Assembly: GCA_041640815.1 (NCBI GenBank)
Contig: JBEPZO010000043.1
Location: forward strand, 1 to 14,785
DNA from: JANWZL01 sp041640815
GTDB taxonomy: Bacteria; Pseudomonadota; Gammaproteobacteria; Burkholderiales; Thiobacillaceae
Length of the DNA stretch: 14,785 nucleotides
Direction: 5' to 3'
Made by a program: the position numbers and the translations under genes. Positions 12,942-14,785 of this stretch are shown here, one piece after another (the first letter of the stretch is position 1; each line of letters starts with the position of its first letter). The notes under the pieces are model-generated. The model was not told the DNA's origin, made no database searches, and saw nothing but the letters and a program-made list of their open reading frames with translations.

Positions 12942-13145
12942 TTAACCACCCCCTACGGCGATAACGATCTCCAAACGGTCGCCCTCGGCGAGCATTGTCG
13001 AGCCATGCTCGCTCTTGGGCACGATCTCGCCATTACGCTCCACTGCCACCCGCTTGCCAGCCAGGTCCAGGCGCTGCAACAGGGAGGCGACGTCCAGCGG
13101 TGGTTCGAACTGGTGTTCCTGACCGTTGACCCGGATGGTGATCAT
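12942..13145 (-). CDS. thiS: Sulfur carrier protein ThiS
   Basis: ThiS is the ubiquitin-like sulfur carrier of thiazole synthesis; its C-terminal glycine is adenylated and turned into a thiocarboxylate. The 67-residue product has the beta-grasp pattern (MITIRVNGQEHQF, VAVERNGEIVPKSEH, LAEGDRLEIVIAVGGG) and ends in the required Gly-Gly. The ATG has no clear ribosome site. Its promoter must lie in the 69 bases shared with the divergent tRNA gene. No TPP riboswitch motif is visible there. Confidence 0.95.
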   Translation of the reverse strand: MITIRVNGQEHQFEPPLDVASLLQRLDLAGKRVAVERNGEIVPKSEHGSTMLAEGDRLEIVIAVGGG

Positions 13146-13157
13146 CGATGACTGGGA

Positions 13158-13176
13158 CGACGACTTCTACTCGTCG
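13158..13176. other. Hairpin in the thiS/tRNA divergent region
   Basis: CGACGA (13158-13163) pairs perfectly with TCGTCG (13171-13176) around a 7-base loop. It lies 13 bases upstream of the thiS start and could affect thiS translation or be an operator. Confidence 0.35.
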
Positions 13177-13214
13177 CCGAAATCAAGTACTATCGCTGTT
13201 CGCCATCTTACCAC

Positions 13215-13288
13215 GCGGGTGTAGTTCAATGGTAGAACCTCAGCTTCCCAAGCTGATGACGTGGGTTCGATTCCCATCACCCGCTCCA
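13215..13288 (+). tRNA. tRNA-Gly(CCC)
   Basis: A 74-base cloverleaf is clear: acceptor GCGGGTG pairs with CACCCGC, the D arm has GTTC/GAAC, the anticodon stem TCAGC/GCTGA encloses the loop TTCCCAA with anticodon CCC, and the T arm has the usual TTCGATT loop. The CCA end is encoded at 13286-13288. It reads GGG codons. It lies just upstream of tyrS on the same strand and is probably cut from a common transcript. A possible -10 is TACTAT at 13188-13193. Confidence 0.97.
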
Positions 13289-13302
13289 CAACACCCTGTC
13301 GC

Positions 13303-14514
13303 ATGTCCTCCAGCGAGTCTTCCATCGAACAAGCGCTCGAGATCATCAAGCGTGGTGTCGACGAGCTCCTCGTCGAGGCCGAGCTCATAGACAAGCTGAA
13401 AACCGGTCGGAGCTTGCGCGTTAAGGCCGGCTTCGACCCCACGGCACCGGACCTCCACCTCGGCCATACGGTGCTGATCAACAAATTGCGCCAGTTCCAG
13501 GACCTGGGCCATGAGGTGATGTTCCTCATCGGCGACTTCACCGGCATGATCGGTGACCCCACGGGCAAAAACGTCACCCGCAAGCCGCTCACGCGCGACG
13601 AAGTGATCGAAAACGCGCGCACCTACGAGCAGCAGATCTTCAAGATCCTCGACCCGGAGAAGACCCTGGTGATGTTCAACTCCAGCTGGATGGGGCAGAT
13701 GGATGCGGCGGGTCTGATCGAGCTGGCCGCCAAATACACGGTGGCGCGCATGCTGGAGCGAGACGATTTCTCCAAGCGCTACCACGGCGGTCAACCCATC
13801 GCCATCCACGAATTTCTCTACCCGCTCATCCAAGGTTACGACTCCGTGGCCATGAAAGCCGACGTCGAGCTCGGTGGCACTGACCAGAAGTTCAACCTCC
13901 TCGTCGGGCGGGAGTTGCAGAAACACTACGGTCAGCCCCCGCAGGTGGTCATCACCATGCCGATCCTCGAAGGTCTCGATGGCGTGCAGAAGATGTCCAA
14001 ATCGCTGGGCAACTACATCGGCATCAACGAGCCGCCCAACGAGATGTTCGGCAAGCTCATGTCCATCTCCGATGAGTTGATGTGGCGCTACATCGAGTTG
14101 CTCTCCTTCGAACCCGTCGCCACCATTCGGCGCTGGCGCGTCGAAGTCGAGCAAGGACGTAACCCGCGCGACATCAAGGCAGGCTTCGCGCAAGAAATCG
14201 TTGCCCGTTTCCACGGTCCCGCTGCAGCGCGTGCCGCGCTGGCCGACTTCGAGGCCCGTTTTCGTCAAGGGGCGCTGCCCGAGCACATGCCAGAGATCAT
14301 CCTTTCTGCGCCGGATGGCGGTATGCCCATTGCACAGCTGCTCAAACAGGCGGGGCTGGTGCCGAGCACCTCAGAAGCGCTGCGTCAGATCGCCGCTGGC
14401 GGGGTAAGGCTGGACGGCACCAAGGTCAGCGACAAGGGGCTCACGCTTGCCAAGGGCAGCACGGTCATCGCTCAGGTCGGCAAGCGCCGCTTCGCCCGCG
14501 TCGTCTTGCGCTGA
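13303..14514 (+). CDS. tyrS: Tyrosyl-tRNA synthetase
   Basis: TyrRS charges tRNA-Tyr with tyrosine. The ATG at 13303 gives 403 residues; an earlier in-frame GTG at 13261 lies inside the tRNA and is rejected. The class I signatures are HLGH at 52-55 and KMSKS at 230-234, with GGTDQKFNLL between them, as in the TyrZ-like bacterial subgroup. The C-terminal 65 residues form an S4-type RNA-binding domain (GLVPSTSEALRQIAAGGVRLDG). Only 14 bases separate the tRNA CCA from the ATG and no Shine-Dalgarno sequence is present, so translation may start near the end of the processed tRNA transcript. An rRNA promoter follows directly. Confidence 0.97.
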   Translation: MSSSESSIEQALEIIKRGVDELLVEAELIDKLKTGRSLRVKAGFDPTAPDLHLGHTVLINKLRQFQDLGHEVMFLIGDFTGMIGDPTGKNVTRKPLTRDEVIENARTYEQQIFKILDPEKTLVMFNSSWMGQMDAAGLIELAAKYTVARMLERDDFSKRYHGGQPIAIHEFLYPLIQGYDSVAMKADVELGGTDQKFNLLVGRELQKHYGQPPQVVITMPILEGLDGVQKMSKSLGNYIGINEPPNEMFGKLMSISDELMWRYIELLSFEPVATIRRWRVEVEQGRNPRDIKAGFAQEIVARFHGPAAARAALADFEARFRQGALPEHMPEIILSAPDGGMPIAQLLKQAGLVPSTSEALRQIAAGGVRLDGTKVSDKGLTLAKGSTVIAQVGKRRFARVVLR

Positions 14515-14552
14515 GCCGACGCCTTGCTGTCACGCGCGCGTCACGGCGACAT

Positions 14553-14603
14553 CAAAAAAGTTTCACCAAACCCCTTGACCGGGTGGTGGGCGTCGTGTAT
14601 AGT
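14553..14603 (+). promoter_or_regulatory. Strong rRNA operon promoter (UP-like A-tract, -35, -10)
   Basis: TTGACC (14575-14580) and TATAGT (14598-14603) are separated by exactly 17 bases, preceded by an A-tract (14553-14559) resembling an UP element. The start would be near 14610. Position after tyrS and before boxA identifies it as an rrn promoter. Confidence 0.85.
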
Positions 14604-14609
14604 TCGCAG

Positions 14610-14785
14610 CTTCCTGACGGCGACCGGCGTGGTTTGCTGCAGGAACGGTAGTCTTACGCGCTCTTTAACAACCTGACACCGGCCTTTGAGGTGTGGGTAC
14701 TGGTTTTGTGCTTGAGGTAGTTTAGGCCTTAAGGGGTTTAGGCTACTGAGTAAGAGGGACTAGTGCTCATGCTGTAGGCGAGAGT
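14610..14785 (+). ncRNA. 5' leader of a 16S rRNA operon (partial, cut by the window end)
   Basis: Bases after the rrn promoter and boxA have no reading frame of interest and form the transcribed leader. A direct repeat TTTAGGC (14721-14727 and 14737-14743) flanks CCTTAAGG, and GGTAG/CTAC pairing is possible; these may belong to the RNase III processing stem. The recognisable start of mature 16S (AGAGTTTGAT type) is not reached. Confidence 0.7.
14659..14671 (+). promoter_or_regulatory. rRNA boxA antitermination site
   Basis: CGCTCTTTAACAA matches the bacterial rrn boxA consensus TGCTCTTTAACAA at all but the first base. It recruits the Nus factor antitermination complex. A possible boxB stem is formed by TTCCTG (about 14611) and CAGGAA (about 14640). 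Confidence 0.88.

Noticed and set aside
13146..13214. TPP riboswitch upstream of thiS
   Set aside because: The conserved CTGAGA and related core segments are absent and only 69 bases are available before the tRNA.
13261..13302. GTG start of tyrS at 13261
   Set aside because: It lies inside the tRNA-Gly gene and the added residues are tRNA sequence; the ATG at 13303 matches the family N-terminus.
13240..14286. Minus-strand open frame of 348 codons opposite tyrS
   Set aside because: It is antisense to tyrS and the tRNA, with no recognisable domain.

Overview
The window looks like chromosomal DNA of a GC-rich proteobacterium, most likely a betaproteobacterium. The evidence is the cydP-cydA-cydB-cydX order with the small subunit CydP, the thiS-thiG-trmB order, and tyrS directly followed by a ribosomal RNA promoter and leader. 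Genus-level assignment (for example a Hydrogenophilales/Thiobacillus-like lineage) would be a guess. Terminal oxidase, Rieske protein, periplasmic haem protein and TRAP binding protein genes suggest a respiratory lifestyle that copes with low or changing oxygen.

Left to right: an edge segment rich in inverted repeats (1-112), then a coiled-coil PD-(D/E)XK nuclease-like protein (113-841, minus). A cytochrome bd oxidase operon follows on the minus strand: cydP, cydA (long Q-loop type), cydB and a very short cydX at 1009-1137. Divergent from it lie a sigma-54 enhancer-binding regulator with a cysteine-rich PAS sensor, a TrpD2/YbiB-like phosphoribosyltransferase-fold protein without the usual PRPP loop, and a Rieske ferredoxin whose start overlaps the preceding stop. 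The divergent intergenic region (4124-4290) holds what looks like a complete sigma-54 control region for the oxidase: a perfect inverted repeat, an IHF-like site and a near-consensus -24/-12 element, in the right order and spacing. This is the most interesting signal in the window.

Next come, all on the minus strand, an HtpX-like membrane metalloprotease, a DUF3365-type mono-haem c cytochrome, a Tat/lipoprotein-type TRAP solute-binding protein without its permease, and a MarC-family membrane protein. A 498-base stretch (10891-11388) has no convincing gene; it holds a possible 85-codon remnant and the marC promoter. Then thiS-thiG-trmB (thiazole synthesis and tRNA m7G46 methylation, minus strand).

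The right end is translation machinery on the plus strand: tRNA-Gly(CCC), tyrS starting only 14 bases after the tRNA CCA end, and a strong rRNA promoter with boxA. The window ends in the rRNA leader, before 16S begins. No CRISPR array, insertion sequence or complete mobile element is visible.
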